The notes under the pieces were generated by a model. The model was not told where the DNA came from and did not search any database. It saw only the letters and a list, made by a program, of their open reading frames with translations. A program made the translations under genes and the position numbers. A stretch of 64,000 nucleotides of DNA. Origin: CAZGSG01 sp964528095. Lineage in GTDB: Bacteria > Bacteroidota > Bacteroidia > Chitinophagales > Chitinophagaceae. Within the stretch, counting starts at the first letter, position 1, and each line of letters starts with the position of its first letter. Of the stretch, positions 27,277 to 35,800 are shown in pieces. The stretch spans positions 1-64,000 of the forward strand of contig CAZGSG010000001.1 in the NCBI GenBank assembly GCA_964528095.1, read 5' to 3'.

Positions 27277-27672
27277 ATGAAAGAGAAAAATACAAACAAC
27301 CCCGAACCTACCAAATCAGAACTGGAGATACTTCAGGTGCTTTGGCAATACGGCCCCTCCACTGTACGGGTGGTAAATGAAAAGCTCAATGAACAAAAAA
27401 GGGAAGTGAACTATACCTCTACACTTAAACTCATGCAGATCATGTTGGATAAGGGCCTTCTTCACAGGGATGACAGCCAGATGAAACATGTGTACAGGCC
27501 GGCGGCAGAAGAAACAAAAACAAAAGGCGCATTGCTGGACCGTTTCGTGGATACATTATACAGCGGTTCTGCCAGCAGCCTGATGATGCAATTGATCGGC
27601 AATAAAAAAATCTCTAAGAAAGAAATAGAAGCAATACGGGAATTGTTGAAGAAGATGGATCAACAGAAATAA
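27277..27672 (+). CDS. BlaI/MecI/CopY family transcriptional repressor
   Basis: The 131-residue protein is a full-length penicillinase-repressor-type winged helix: SELEILQVLWQYGPSTVRVVNEKLNEQKREVNYTSTLKLMQIMLDKGLL forms the DNA-binding part (residues 12-62). The C-terminal helices dimerise (SSLMMQLIGNKKISKKEIEAIRELLKKM). In this family repression is lifted when the partner M56 membrane protease, encoded 15 bases downstream, triggers cleavage. A palindromic operator candidate lies in its promoter. Confidence 0.95.
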   Translation: MKEKNTNNPEPTKSELEILQVLWQYGPSTVRVVNEKLNEQKREVNYTSTLKLMQIMLDKGLLHRDDSQMKHVYRPAAEETKTKGALLDRFVDTLYSGSASSLMMQLIGNKKISKKEIEAIRELLKKMDQQK

Positions 27673-27686
27673 ATCAACTACTTTTT

Positions 27687-29594
27687 ATGTTCTCTCTTTT
27701 TATCAATCAATGGCTGGCGGATGCAACGATCCGTGATATTAGCTGGACCTTTATCCATTCCTTATGGCAGGGGCTCATAGCTGCCGCTATTGCCGCTGCA
27801 ATCATCCATTATACAAAACGGTCGTCTGCCAGGCTGCGATACAACCTGCTTGGTACCGTGTTCATTCTTTTTTTGCTGACGGTGACCATTACTTTTTTTC
27901 AACAACAATCTTCTGCAAGAAATAATTCATTGGCATTAGCCGGGCAATTGCATGTTGATGGGGAAGCCGGCCTTATTGTAAATAATTTGATCAGTAACGA
28001 AGAATCGGCTGATCTGCTCGACAGGGTTACTGTTTTTCTAGATGAAAATGCTTCCTGGTTAATTCTTACCTGGTTGGCTATTTTAATTTTGAAATGTACA
28101 AAGCTGCTGACCGGTCCTCACTATACCTATCATTGCACGTATAAAAGAACAAATGAGCCGGCTCAAGGATGGCAAAGAAAGATAAAAGACCTGGCCCTGT
28201 CCATCGGCATTACCCAGACTGTTAAGCTGATGGAATCAGAACTGGTAAAAGTGCCTGCAGTCATAGGTTATTTTAAACCGGTTATACTGGTGCCCCTGGG
28301 AATGCTCACCAATCTTACTCCCGAACAGGCGGAAGCGATCCTTTTGCATGAACTGGCACATATCCGGCGCAGCGACTATATTATAAACCTCCTGCAAAGT
28401 TTTATAGAGAACATATTCTTTTTTAACCCGGCCATCACCTGGATCTCATCACGGATAAGAGAAGAAAGAGAGGCTTGCTGTGATGATATCGTGATGGATA
28501 ATACGGTATCAAAAAACAGTTACCTGGAAGCCCTGGTATCATTTCATGAGCGCCAGACAACAACTTCTTTCGCGATGACATTGGCTGGAAACAAAATGCA
28601 TTTATTAAACAGGGTCAGACGAATGCTGACCAGCGAAAACAATAAATTAAGTTTTATGGAAAAATTAGTATTACTGACAAGCATCACCATTTTTACGGCT
28701 TTTAGTTTTATACCCAAACATGAGCCGGTAACAAAAACAACAAGGCAGGAGACCCCACAAAAACAAGAGACTGTTACACATTCCGTGACGCCATCTGCTG
28801 AACCGTTAGACATTAAGTTGACTAAAGAAACTAACAGAGTGGTAAAAAGAAGAGTAAAACCCCAGCCTTTAACTGTTGTTCTGCAAGACACTATTCCAAC
28901 TCCTCCTCCAACCCCAACTCCTCCTCCAACGCCAATAATACTGGAAATAAAACCTGCGCCCGAATCAAAACCAATAAAACTGACCCTTAGCGAAAAGAAG
29001 AACGAATCCAATTTTTCAAGTACAAGTGTCAGTACAACAAAAGAGGACGGCAAGGAGAAACAAACAACAATTGAAGCCAAAGAGAAAGATGGCAAGACCT
29101 ATAAAATCAAACAACTGGACGAAAAGATCATAAAGGTGGTTGTTGATGGTAAGGAAATACCAGCCGATCAATGGGATCAGCATAAAGAACTGATCAATAA
29201 ATTGAAGTCGCTGTCACCTGCAGCACCACCCACACCCAAGCATGTTAATGGCGGATATTATAAGTCTTTTGATCGTATGAAGCAGCGCTATGAAATCAAA
29301 AAAACTCCTTATGAAAAGAACCGTCTCAGTTATGAGATGAAAAAGATCGATGTAAAACTCTCAAAATTGAAAGGCGGCCATGATTTAGTTGTTGTGAAAA
29401 AAGCCAACGTAGATAATCATAAAGTAAAAAACGTTGATCTTAACGAAGTGCATAATCTGAAATTAAATCTTGTTAAAGAAAACGAAGTGAATTTTAAAAA
29501 GAACCTTTTTTTAAAGAAATACGCTGAAAATAACCTGATCGAAAAAAAGAATGAGCTTAAACTAAAAAAAGCCGAGGAGAAAAAAGATAACTAA
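27687..29594 (+). CDS. M56 family (BlaR1-like) membrane protease with long charged tail
   Basis: The 635-residue protein has four predicted membrane segments (about residues 17-42, 50-72, 110-130 and 328-345) and the zinc-protease motif HELAHIRRSDY near residue 221, then EREACCDD near 267. These match the BlaR1 protease domain that inactivates BlaI-type repressors. No penicillin-binding sensor follows. Instead there is a proline-rich linker (PTPPPTPTPPPTP near 410) and about 200 residues rich in Lys, Asn and Glu, ending KKAEEKKDN. The tail probably lies in the periplasm as the signal-sensing or protein-binding part. It is encoded 15 bases after the BlaI gene. The signal is unknown. Confidence 0.9.
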   Translation: MFSLFINQWLADATIRDISWTFIHSLWQGLIAAAIAAAIIHYTKRSSARLRYNLLGTVFILFLLTVTITFFQQQSSARNNSLALAGQLHVDGEAGLIVNNLISNEESADLLDRVTVFLDENASWLILTWLAILILKCTKLLTGPHYTYHCTYKRTNEPAQGWQRKIKDLALSIGITQTVKLMESELVKVPAVIGYFKPVILVPLGMLTNLTPEQAEAILLHELAHIRRSDYIINLLQSFIENIFFFNPAITWISSRIREEREACCDDIVMDNTVSKNSYLEALVSFHERQTTTSFAMTLAGNKMHLLNRVRRMLTSENNKLSFMEKLVLLTSITIFTAFSFIPKHEPVTKTTRQETPQKQETVTHSVTPSAEPLDIKLTKETNRVVKRRVKPQPLTVVLQDTIPTPPPTPTPPPTPIILEIKPAPESKPIKLTLSEKKNESNFSSTSVSTTKEDGKEKQTTIEAKEKDGKTYKIKQLDEKIIKVVVDGKEIPADQWDQHKELINKLKSLSPAAPPTPKHVNGGYYKSFDRMKQRYEIKKTPYEKNRLSYEMKKIDVKLSKLKGGHDLVVVKKANVDNHKVKNVDLNEVHNLKLNLVKENEVNFKKNLFLKKYAENNLIEKKNELKLKKAEEKKDN

Positions 29595-29609
29595 TACTGA
29601 CTGTTTTTT

Positions 29610-30680
29610 TTAACAGGTTTGTTTCCTGTAAAAATTCTCATATTTTTTTATTGCTTTACGGATTAAACTTTCCTGTGTTTTATTTAATTTCCCATATGGA
29701 AAAGCCTGGACTTCTGTTCCGGGCTTTTTTATTATCCTGTTCCAGGTGCCTTCTATCACTCCATTGATAACCAGGTAACGGTTATATTTAGCACCGGGTA
29801 AAACGTACTTTTCATCCTTTTTAATACTTCCGGCAAGCGCACTACGATCCTTGTAACCCATTCCGTATTCATCATAATCAGGCATCAGGAAAGAATGCGC
29901 TGTGTTATTCATCTTAGTAACAGCCATCGGCTTAAAGATATACTCCCACCTATTTACCCGCTCTTTGATCAAATCTTTATCCAGTGTATGCGGGGCTTAT
30001 TTCGAATCCGTTATCGTAAGCCCTGACCAGGTTGCAAAATCAATCGTTGTGGCCGGACCCCTGCTGCTGAAATACTTTTTGGCAAGCAATGCAAGTGATT
30101 CGTCACGGGTAAGGGCAGGGACTGGTGGTACCCGCTCTTCCAATAGCGCATAAGTAAATTGTTTACCCTGTCTTGGCCCGCTGCAAATAAGCCCTTCCAG
30201 TTCAGCGTGCATCATAATATAACCCAGCCGAAGTCCATCTGCAATGATCTTTTTCTGTTTTAAAGCCTCCTGTAATTCGGTCCTGGTAAGGTATTTGCCG
30301 CCTTCCAGGGTTTTTAATAAAACTGCGGCACTGCGTCTGAATATGGCATTATCCAGTTTTAGCTGACGATACATATAAGCGCCGATCGCATTAATGCGCG
30401 GTGCAGATAAGGCAAGCATCCAGCGGATATCTGTGGGGGAAACAAAATGCCAGGTAGGTCGTAGCAGGTGCGTGCGCAAAATCCCGCCCTTATTAAAAGC
30501 TGATTCAACCATCGCGTCCGTTGAGCCAGGTATCCGCAAGCCGATGGCCCATTTAGCCATTGCGTATTCCTGGGCCTGCATAGCACCCATCCATTCTACA
30601 AGTTCTCCCGGTTGCTGAAAATAGCTATTGGCAATTTGTTGATTCAATAAACGGGAATGTATGATGTCGGCTTTTTTCAT
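29610..30680 (-). pseudogene. Winged-helix (HTH_42, AlkZ-like) protein gene interrupted by an in-frame stop
   Basis: One continuous reverse-strand frame of about 356 codons is split by TAA at 29999-29997. The upstream part (30680-30000) gives MKKADIIHSRLLNQQ... ending WSGLTITDSK. The downstream part, in the same frame, begins APHTLDKDLIKERV and ends FYRKQTC. Together they have the length and motifs of the HTH_42 family that includes the DNA glycosylase AlkZ; QAQ near residue 36 falls where that family has its catalytic Gln motif. One base change would restore the frame. It may be a recent pseudogene, a sequencing error, or two polypeptides with a restart at TTG 29972. Confidence 0.8.
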
Positions 30681-30756
30681 TACCTGCTCATTCGGTAACG
30701 AAAGTTATTCATCATCCGGCATTAAAGCAACAGCAATTGGTAATTTTACCGCTGCG

Positions 30757-30789
30757 TTGACAAGGGATTTTTTGTAATCCGTAACTTTG
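30757..30789 (+). promoter_or_regulatory. Candidate promoter for the Crp/Fnr gene
   Basis: TAACTTTG at 30782-30789 matches the -7 consensus exactly, with TTG at 30757-30759 (22-base spacing, one longer than usual). Transcription would begin at or next to the ATG at 30793, implying little or no leader. Confidence 0.4.
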
Positions 30790-30792
30790 ATC

Positions 30793-31371
30793 ATGTTCGA
30801 AGCTATCAATCAACATGCTGCCAGGCATATTACTGTATCCAAAGAGGATCTCGGCATATTCAACTCCCAGCTTCAGTATAAAAAAATTGCCAAAAAAACA
30901 TTTTTACTACAAGAAGGGGAGATCTGTAAGTTCGAAGCATACATTAACAAAGGCTGCATCCGCACTTATTATATTAACGAGACAGGTGCGGAAGTGACCT
31001 TACAATTTGCAATTGAAGACTGGTGGGTAAGTGATATCGCGAGTTTTCATGAACAAAAGCCCAGCCGCATGTTTATAGAAACACTGGAAGATTGCGAGCT
31101 ATTGATGTTGACGCCTGCCAGCAAAGAAACCCTGCTTCAGAAAGCGCCTTGTTTCGAGAGAATGTTCCGCATCATGGTACAGCGCAATCTTTCGCGTATG
31201 CAGGAGCGGTTGTTTAAAACCATTGCCACGACAGCTGTTGAAAAATACCTGGATTTCCTGGAACGGTATCCTACGATACCACAGCGTGTAGCCCAGCATT
31301 ATATCGCTTCTTACCTGGGATTCTCTCCTGAGTTTTTGAGCAAGGTGAGGACAAAACTGTCAAAAAAATGA
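30793..31371 (+). CDS. Crp/Fnr family transcriptional regulator
   Basis: I start at ATG 30793, giving 192 residues. A cyclic-nucleotide-binding-like beta-roll spans residues 30-115 (KKTFLLQEGEICKFEAYINKGCIRTYYINETGAEVTLQF). A C-terminal helix-turn-helix lies at the end (VAQHYIASYLGFSPEFLSKVRTKL). The cAMP-contacting residues of true CRP are not obvious, and there are no iron-sulfur cysteines as in FNR. This Bacteroidota subtype often controls nearby oxidative or electrophile stress genes. It precedes the dioxygenase-esterase-cupin run by 124 bases and may regulate it. Confidence 0.9.
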   Translation: MFEAINQHAARHITVSKEDLGIFNSQLQYKKIAKKTFLLQEGEICKFEAYINKGCIRTYYINETGAEVTLQFAIEDWWVSDIASFHEQKPSRMFIETLEDCELLMLTPASKETLLQKAPCFERMFRIMVQRNLSRMQERLFKTIATTAVEKYLDFLERYPTIPQRVAQHYIASYLGFSPEFLSKVRTKLSKK

Positions 31372-31495
31372 AGCACTGCCGATTGAGCAGATCTTCGGCC
31401 AGGCAAACGTTTAAGCCCCGGACCTCTTTTCTTGTCCTAGTTCAATGGAAATGGTTTTTAAATAATGGAGTTTTACACCATTAAAACAAACGATT

Positions 31496-32434
31496 ATGAA
31501 CAACAGGATACAAGGCATACATCACATAACTGCGATAGCCGGTGATGCAAAACGCAATTTCGATTTTTATACCAGGGTATTGGGCTTACGGTTTGTGAAA
31601 AGAACTGTAAACTTTGACGATCCGCAGACCTATCACTTTTATTTTGGTGATGAGCTGGGTAGTCCCGGCACTATACTCACCTTCTTTCCCTGGGGAAGTG
31701 CTGTAAGGCAGGGTCGTCGTGGGGCGGGCATGGCCACGGAAATTGGTTATGCTGTGCCAGCAGGCAGTTTCGATTTCTGGATCAAACGATTTGAAGAATT
31801 TAATGTGTTGTATAATAAACCAGCCGAACGCTTTGGCGAAAAATACCTGAGTTTTAATGATCCTGATGGCCTGAAGCTTGAACTGATCATACCCAAAACA
31901 GCAGATCCGAGAAAACCTTATGTGACTACTGAAGTAAATGAAGCCGTTGCTACCCGTGGTTTCTATAATACCACGCTTACCCTGAATGATATAAAACCTA
32001 CTGCTGAAATCCTGACGGAGATATTTGAATATAAACTGATTGAGCAGGAAGGCAACCGGTACCGTTATGCGACTGATGCCATCGACACGGCAAATATTAT
32101 CGATTTGGTTGAATTACCAACAGAAAAGTCCGGTCTCGGTGCTAATGGAACTGTACATCACATTGCTTTCAGGGTAAAAGATGATGCTACACAAATGGCC
32201 CTGAGAGAAAAGATCGTTGCAAAGGGATTGCATATTACTCCACAGATCGACCGCAACTATTTTCATTCATTATACTTCAGGGAGCCAGGCGGTGTATTGT
32301 TTGAAATAGCAACCGATAATCCTGGTTTTACCGTTGATGAACCTTTGGAAGAATTGGGTAAAAACCTGAAACTCCCTGTGCAGTATGAACCACAGCGTAA
32401 AAAAATTGAAGCGCACCTGGTTAAGCTGGACTAA
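31496..32434 (+). CDS. Ring-cleaving dioxygenase of the VOC family (MhqO/CatE-like)
   Basis: The 312-residue protein has two tandem VOC modules: IQGIHHITAIAGDAKRNFDFYTRVLGLRFVKRTVNFDD (residues 4-41) and NTTLTLNDIKPTAEILTEIFEYKLIEQEGN from about 157. HHITAIAG, GTVHHIAFRV and GGVLFEIATD carry the His, His and Glu expected for the iron site. This matches ring-cleaving dioxygenases such as Bacillus MhqO, linked to quinone and catechol resistance. The esterase gene after it is the usual operon partner (MhqD-like). Substrate is inferred, not proven. Confidence 0.9.
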   Translation: MNNRIQGIHHITAIAGDAKRNFDFYTRVLGLRFVKRTVNFDDPQTYHFYFGDELGSPGTILTFFPWGSAVRQGRRGAGMATEIGYAVPAGSFDFWIKRFEEFNVLYNKPAERFGEKYLSFNDPDGLKLELIIPKTADPRKPYVTTEVNEAVATRGFYNTTLTLNDIKPTAEILTEIFEYKLIEQEGNRYRYATDAIDTANIIDLVELPTEKSGLGANGTVHHIAFRVKDDATQMALREKIVAKGLHITPQIDRNYFHSLYFREPGGVLFEIATDNPGFTVDEPLEELGKNLKLPVQYEPQRKKIEAHLVKLD

Positions 32435-32440
32435 ATAACC

Positions 32441-32468
32441 GACCTCCATTAGTTTAAGATGGAGGTCA
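32441..32468 (+). terminator. Hairpin between dioxygenase and esterase genes
   Basis: GACCTCCAT and ATGGAGGTC form a nine-bp perfect stem with a ten-base loop, followed by ATTTAAACTTT. With no pure T-tract it may be a partial terminator or an RNA-stabilising stem that sets relative expression inside the operon. Confidence 0.6.
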
Positions 32469-32484
32469 TTTAAACTTTATTAAA

Positions 32485-33114
32485 ATGGATTACACACAAT
32501 TAAAATATATCTGGAAGCCAACTGGTAATAGCAATGCGAATACACTGTTGTTATTACATGGCACCGGCGGCGATGAGAACGATCTTTTACCATTGGCAGA
32601 AAATTTTGGAACTGGGTTTAATGTGCTCAGTCTGCGTGGCAATGTATCTGAAAATGGAATGCCCCGGTTTTTTAAAAGATTGGGTATGGGGGTTTTTGAT
32701 GAAAAGGACCTGGCATTCCGTACACATGAAATGGTTGAATTTATCAGCGCGCTGGCGGAAAAAGAAAAATTTGATCTCACTAAGATCATTGCTCTTGGCT
32801 ACTCGAATGGAGCAAATATTGCCGGCAGTACCCTGTTATTATATCCATCTTTCCTTGCTGGGGCTATTTTATATCGTCCAATGCAGCCGTTTAAAAAAAT
32901 AGATGAACAACTAAAGAATGATAAACATACCCCTGTATTTATGAGCAATGGTGCCGCAGACCCTACTATTGATCGTGCTGCCACTGACAGCTTTGTTGCA
33001 TTGTTGAAGAATGCCGGGTTTGATGTGGAAGCACACGAGTTACAGACCGGCCACCAGTTATCACAGAAAGACCTGCAACTATCAATAGATTGGTATAATA
33101 AAAAATTCAACTAA
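32485..33114 (+). CDS. Alpha/beta hydrolase, carboxylesterase of the MhqD/YtpA-like type
   Basis: The 209-residue cytoplasmic protein shows LLLHGTGGDENDLLPL (oxyanion hole region, residues 21-36), nucleophile Ser in ALGYSNGANIAGS near 112, Asp in NGAADPTIDRA near 158 and His in TGHQLSQKD near 190. This triad and size fit the phospholipase/carboxylesterase family next to ring-cleaving dioxygenases. Its stop codon overlaps the next ATG (TAATG at 33112-33116), indicating translational coupling with the cupin gene. It may hydrolyse ring-cleavage products or quinone conjugates. Confidence 0.9.
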   Translation: MDYTQLKYIWKPTGNSNANTLLLLHGTGGDENDLLPLAENFGTGFNVLSLRGNVSENGMPRFFKRLGMGVFDEKDLAFRTHEMVEFISALAEKEKFDLTKIIALGYSNGANIAGSTLLLYPSFLAGAILYRPMQPFKKIDEQLKNDKHTPVFMSNGAADPTIDRAATDSFVALLKNAGFDVEAHELQTGHQLSQKDLQLSIDWYNKKFN

Positions 33115-33473
33115 TGGAAGACTATTTAGTAACACGCATTTACACAGATGAAAATGGCGATAGCCGTTTTGAGGAAAAAAGAGTGCCGCTGCAGGATGGG
33201 GGAACGATCGGTTTTTTATCTGCAGGAGAAAAAGTGGACCAGCTTATTTTCAGGAAAGTGGTAGAGCCGTATGACTACGATTTTCATCACGCGCCGGCAA
33301 GACAATACATTGCGTTGATGGATGGAGAAATAGAAATCGAGACCTCGTTGGGTGAAAAAAGGATCTTTAAGCAGGGCGATGTGCTGCTGGTGGAAGACAC
33401 TACAGGGAAAGGTCATAGAAGCCGTAACCTGCGGAAAGAGGTAAGAAGCTCATTGTTTATTACCTTAAGATAA
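33114..33473 (+). CDS. Cupin-domain protein
   Basis: The 119-residue protein is a single cupin barrel. The first motif is HHAPARQYIALMDGEIEIETSLGEKRIFKQGDVLLVED (residues 58-95) and the second is GKGHRSRNL. His58/59, the Glu/Gln-containing strand and the His in GHRSR are candidate metal ligands. It is coupled to the esterase gene by a TAATG overlap, so it belongs to the same detoxification-type operon. The reaction is unknown. Confidence 0.85.
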   Translation: MEDYLVTRIYTDENGDSRFEEKRVPLQDGGTIGFLSAGEKVDQLIFRKVVEPYDYDFHHAPARQYIALMDGEIEIETSLGEKRIFKQGDVLLVEDTTGKGHRSRNLRKEVRSSLFITLR

Positions 33474-33501
33474 TAAGGGCTGCCTGCCTGAAAGATTTCA
33501 G

Positions 33502-34308
33502 TTATACAAGCTGGTCCAGCATTTCCCGCAATACGATTCCCACGCCGTTCTCGGCATTACTCTTTGTAATAAAACGGGAAACTTTTTTGACATCAGCATG
33601 CGCGTTTTCCATTGCATAGCTAAAATAGGCCTCCTGCATCATCTCGAGATCATTGAGGTAATCGCCAAACACCATTGTTTCCGCGGAGCTGATACCATGT
33701 TGCTGCTGCAGCATTTTTAACGCTGTGCCTTTGTTGGCCAGTTTATGAGAGAGATCGAGCCATATCCTGCCGGATACCTTTACCTGCAACTGATCCTGTA
33801 AATGAATAAAATGCGGGAGGCTGTTTTTTTCTGATCCTCCCAGGTCGCAAATGGCGATCTTTAAAAATTCATCGTCTTCCACTTCCAGCAGGTCGTCGAC
33901 CACCTGTTGCTGGTCATAATACATATTTACATAGCTCATGAACTCAGGCGCGGTATTTTCCAGGTAAGCATTTTTTTTACCACACAGGATAATATCTGTA
34001 GCCGGTATTGTTCTGGCAATGGTGATCAGGGAATGTACTGTCTCACGATCCATGGCCTGTACAAAAATGTCTTTCCCTTTGTATACAACATAACTCCCGT
34101 TCTCTGCAATGAAAGCCATCTCATTCCTGACAGGTTCAAATTTATTTCTAAGGTTAAAATACTGGCGACCGCTGGCTGCCGCAAACAGGATGCCCTTTTC
34201 TTTCATCTTAAAAAATAAAGGATAAAAATCATCATTCAATTCGTGGGCCGGGTTAAGAAGTGTGCCGTCCATATCTGCGGCTACTAGTTTTACTCCTGAT
34301 AAATCCAT
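33502..34308 (-). CDS. Cof-type HAD-IIB family hydrolase
   Basis: The 268-residue phosphatase has motif I VAADMDGTLLN (residues 9-19, Asp nucleophile), motif II at AAASGRQYF, and motif IV MVFGDYLNDLEMM near residue 217. This is the standard Cof-like HAD type IIB order with a C2b cap in the middle. Such enzymes dephosphorylate sugar phosphates or cofactors; the exact substrate cannot be read from sequence. It is convergent with the cupin gene. Confidence 0.92.
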   Translation of the reverse strand: MDLSGVKLVAADMDGTLLNPAHELNDDFYPLFFKMKEKGILFAAASGRQYFNLRNKFEPVRNEMAFIAENGSYVVYKGKDIFVQAMDRETVHSLITIARTIPATDIILCGKKNAYLENTAPEFMSYVNMYYDQQQVVDDLLEVEDDEFLKIAICDLGGSEKNSLPHFIHLQDQLQVKVSGRIWLDLSHKLANKGTALKMLQQQHGISSAETMVFGDYLNDLEMMQEAYFSYAMENAHADVKKVSRFITKSNAENGVGIVLREMLDQLV

Positions 34309-34388
34309 GGGCGCGAAATTAATGGATCTGTACGGATCAACGATAAACTAAATACTTTTCAGGCAGCGGGTAACAATTGAAGATGGAT

Positions 34389-34642
34389 CTAAAGGGAGGT
34401 TATTAATTTTTTTATTGCCGCCAGGTGTGCTAATAGGACCAGTGGCCAATACAACCAGGTAATAGAATAAATGGGAAGTGCATCACCGCAATATTCGGTT
34501 GATCAAAAGCAAATTTTTGAAATGGAAGAGGTGCTGAAAGAGCGGCGTTAATAACGATATTGATCAGCAATCCGAGGCAAATAAAATTCCCTGCCAGTAA
34601 TAATTTTTTGTTTATGCGGCCTTTTATAAAACCGGGCAGGTG
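34389..34642 (-). pseudogene. Decayed small membrane-protein gene (frameshift, no start codon)
   Basis: On the reverse strand, after a TGA at 34645-34643, a frame reads LPGFIKGRINKKLLLAGNFI and on through LGLLINIVINAALSAPLPFQ and FDQPNIAVMHFPF. Near 34455-34470 sense continues only after a one-base shift as ITWLYWPLVLLAHLAAIKKL, ending at TAG 34391-34389. Two hydrophobic segments around a conserved-looking FAFDQPN loop indicate a roughly 84-residue two-helix membrane protein. No ATG, GTG or TTG opens the first part. It lies directly downstream of the ion-channel homologue. The family assignment is by recollection of similar Bacteroidota membrane proteins and is tentative. The rest of 34309-34661 shows nothing. 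Confidence 0.55.
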
Positions 34643-34661
34643 TCACTTTAATGAATGAAAA

Positions 34662-35627
34662 CTAACTATCCGCTTGTGAAATGAAATATATGTTCGCAAT
34701 TATATAAAGCGCAAGTAGTACCTGCGCAATGATCATATCAAAACGTTGTGCTTTTACATGCTGATTTTTTTTGACCAGTTTCAACGACCAGGCGGTAGCC
34801 GTTATAACCAGGAAAATAAAAAATAGCGTAAGGCCATGCAATGTATCCACAAGGGTGAAAGAGGTAGATTCGGGCAGGGAGGAATCAATTATATATTTAT
34901 TACCTATCACGGCAAACAAAGAACCCACACTGAGACCAAAACGGGAATCGATACCATCGGCATGAATGTAAAAACAGATATAGGCGATCAATGCAGCAAT
35001 GTACATTCCCAAAAACATCTTCCAGAACAACCCGGTTGCGTCGCGGTTAATGCCGATTCTGACCTTGAATGAGCTATATTCTGTATGGGGTTTTGCAAGG
35101 CTTTCGTCGCCGAAACCCGTCTCATAGGCTTTTACACCTGTTGAGATCTCGCAGCTGTCTATGCGCCACCCGCTCAATGTAAAACGTGGATCATAATGAT
35201 TGCCTAATGTATCAGGTAAAAACACAAGAGCGCGTGAATCAAACTGTGAATTTTCAATCGATAGACGCAGTTTCTGCCTGTCGAAAGGGAAGTTGCCGAT
35301 CTTCCAGGAATCCTTCATTACGCATTGTAGTTTCATTTGCATATATACTTGCTCACCTGAACTATCAATAACCGCGAATGATTTATCCACTGTTTTTGCC
35401 TGCGGCACTTCAAGGTTCTGTAAAAAATCAAAAGCCCTGTTCCTGTACTTTAGCCAGATCCAGAAATTCACTGAATATTCTTTCTGTTTAAAATCAATAT
35501 CGTGAATGCTGGTAATATAAATACCTATTCTTACTGTATCGGGCTTAATATCCTGCGCGAACAAATGAGGGCTGCGATAGAGCAGGCCAAAAATAAAAAG
35601 AAGGGAGATGAACAGGCTTTTTTTCAA
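34662..35627 (-). CDS. Prokaryotic pentameric ligand-gated ion channel homologue (Cys-loop receptor superfamily)
   Basis: I choose TTG at 35627, which gives a clean signal peptide (MKKSLFISLLFIFGLLYRSP, cleaved near LFAQ). A longer TTG start at 35684 would bury it, and no ATG is available. The 200-residue extracellular domain contains FPFDRQKLRLSIENS near residue 121, the superfamily's Pro-loop motif (F-P-F-D-x-Q), without the eukaryotic cysteines. Then come M1 (FWKMFLGMYIAALIAYICFYI), M2 (RFGLSVGSLFAVIGNKYII, ending DSSLPES), M3 (LVDTLHGLTLFFIFLVITATAW) and M4 (FDMIIAQVLLALYIIANIYF). This matches GLIC/ELIC-type channels. Ligand and ion selectivity are unknown. The decayed gene at 34389 follows it. 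Confidence 0.85.
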   Translation of the reverse strand: MKKSLFISLLFIFGLLYRSPHLFAQDIKPDTVRIGIYITSIHDIDFKQKEYSVNFWIWLKYRNRAFDFLQNLEVPQAKTVDKSFAVIDSSGEQVYMQMKLQCVMKDSWKIGNFPFDRQKLRLSIENSQFDSRALVFLPDTLGNHYDPRFTLSGWRIDSCEISTGVKAYETGFGDESLAKPHTEYSSFKVRIGINRDATGLFWKMFLGMYIAALIAYICFYIHADGIDSRFGLSVGSLFAVIGNKYIIDSSLPESTSFTLVDTLHGLTLFFIFLVITATAWSLKLVKKNQHVKAQRFDMIIAQVLLALYIIANIYFISQADS

Positions 35628-35800
35628 TTGAATCTTCTTGGCGGGAAAGATAGAAAACAAGGAATGAAAAACAAAGCCAGGCAACCATATTAAGCGAATA
35701 TTATTTTTCAGGTACTGCGATCATGCTTTCAGTAAAAAAGGCAAAATTAAATACGTAAACGTTCGTACATTTCGGCTCTTTATTTATTAAACTATAGCGA

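Noticed and set aside
28544..29095. 183-codon reverse frame opposite the M56 gene
   Set aside because: It is the antisense of the Pro- and Lys-rich part of the M56 protein; its Val/Gly/Ser-rich sequence is a by-product of that composition.
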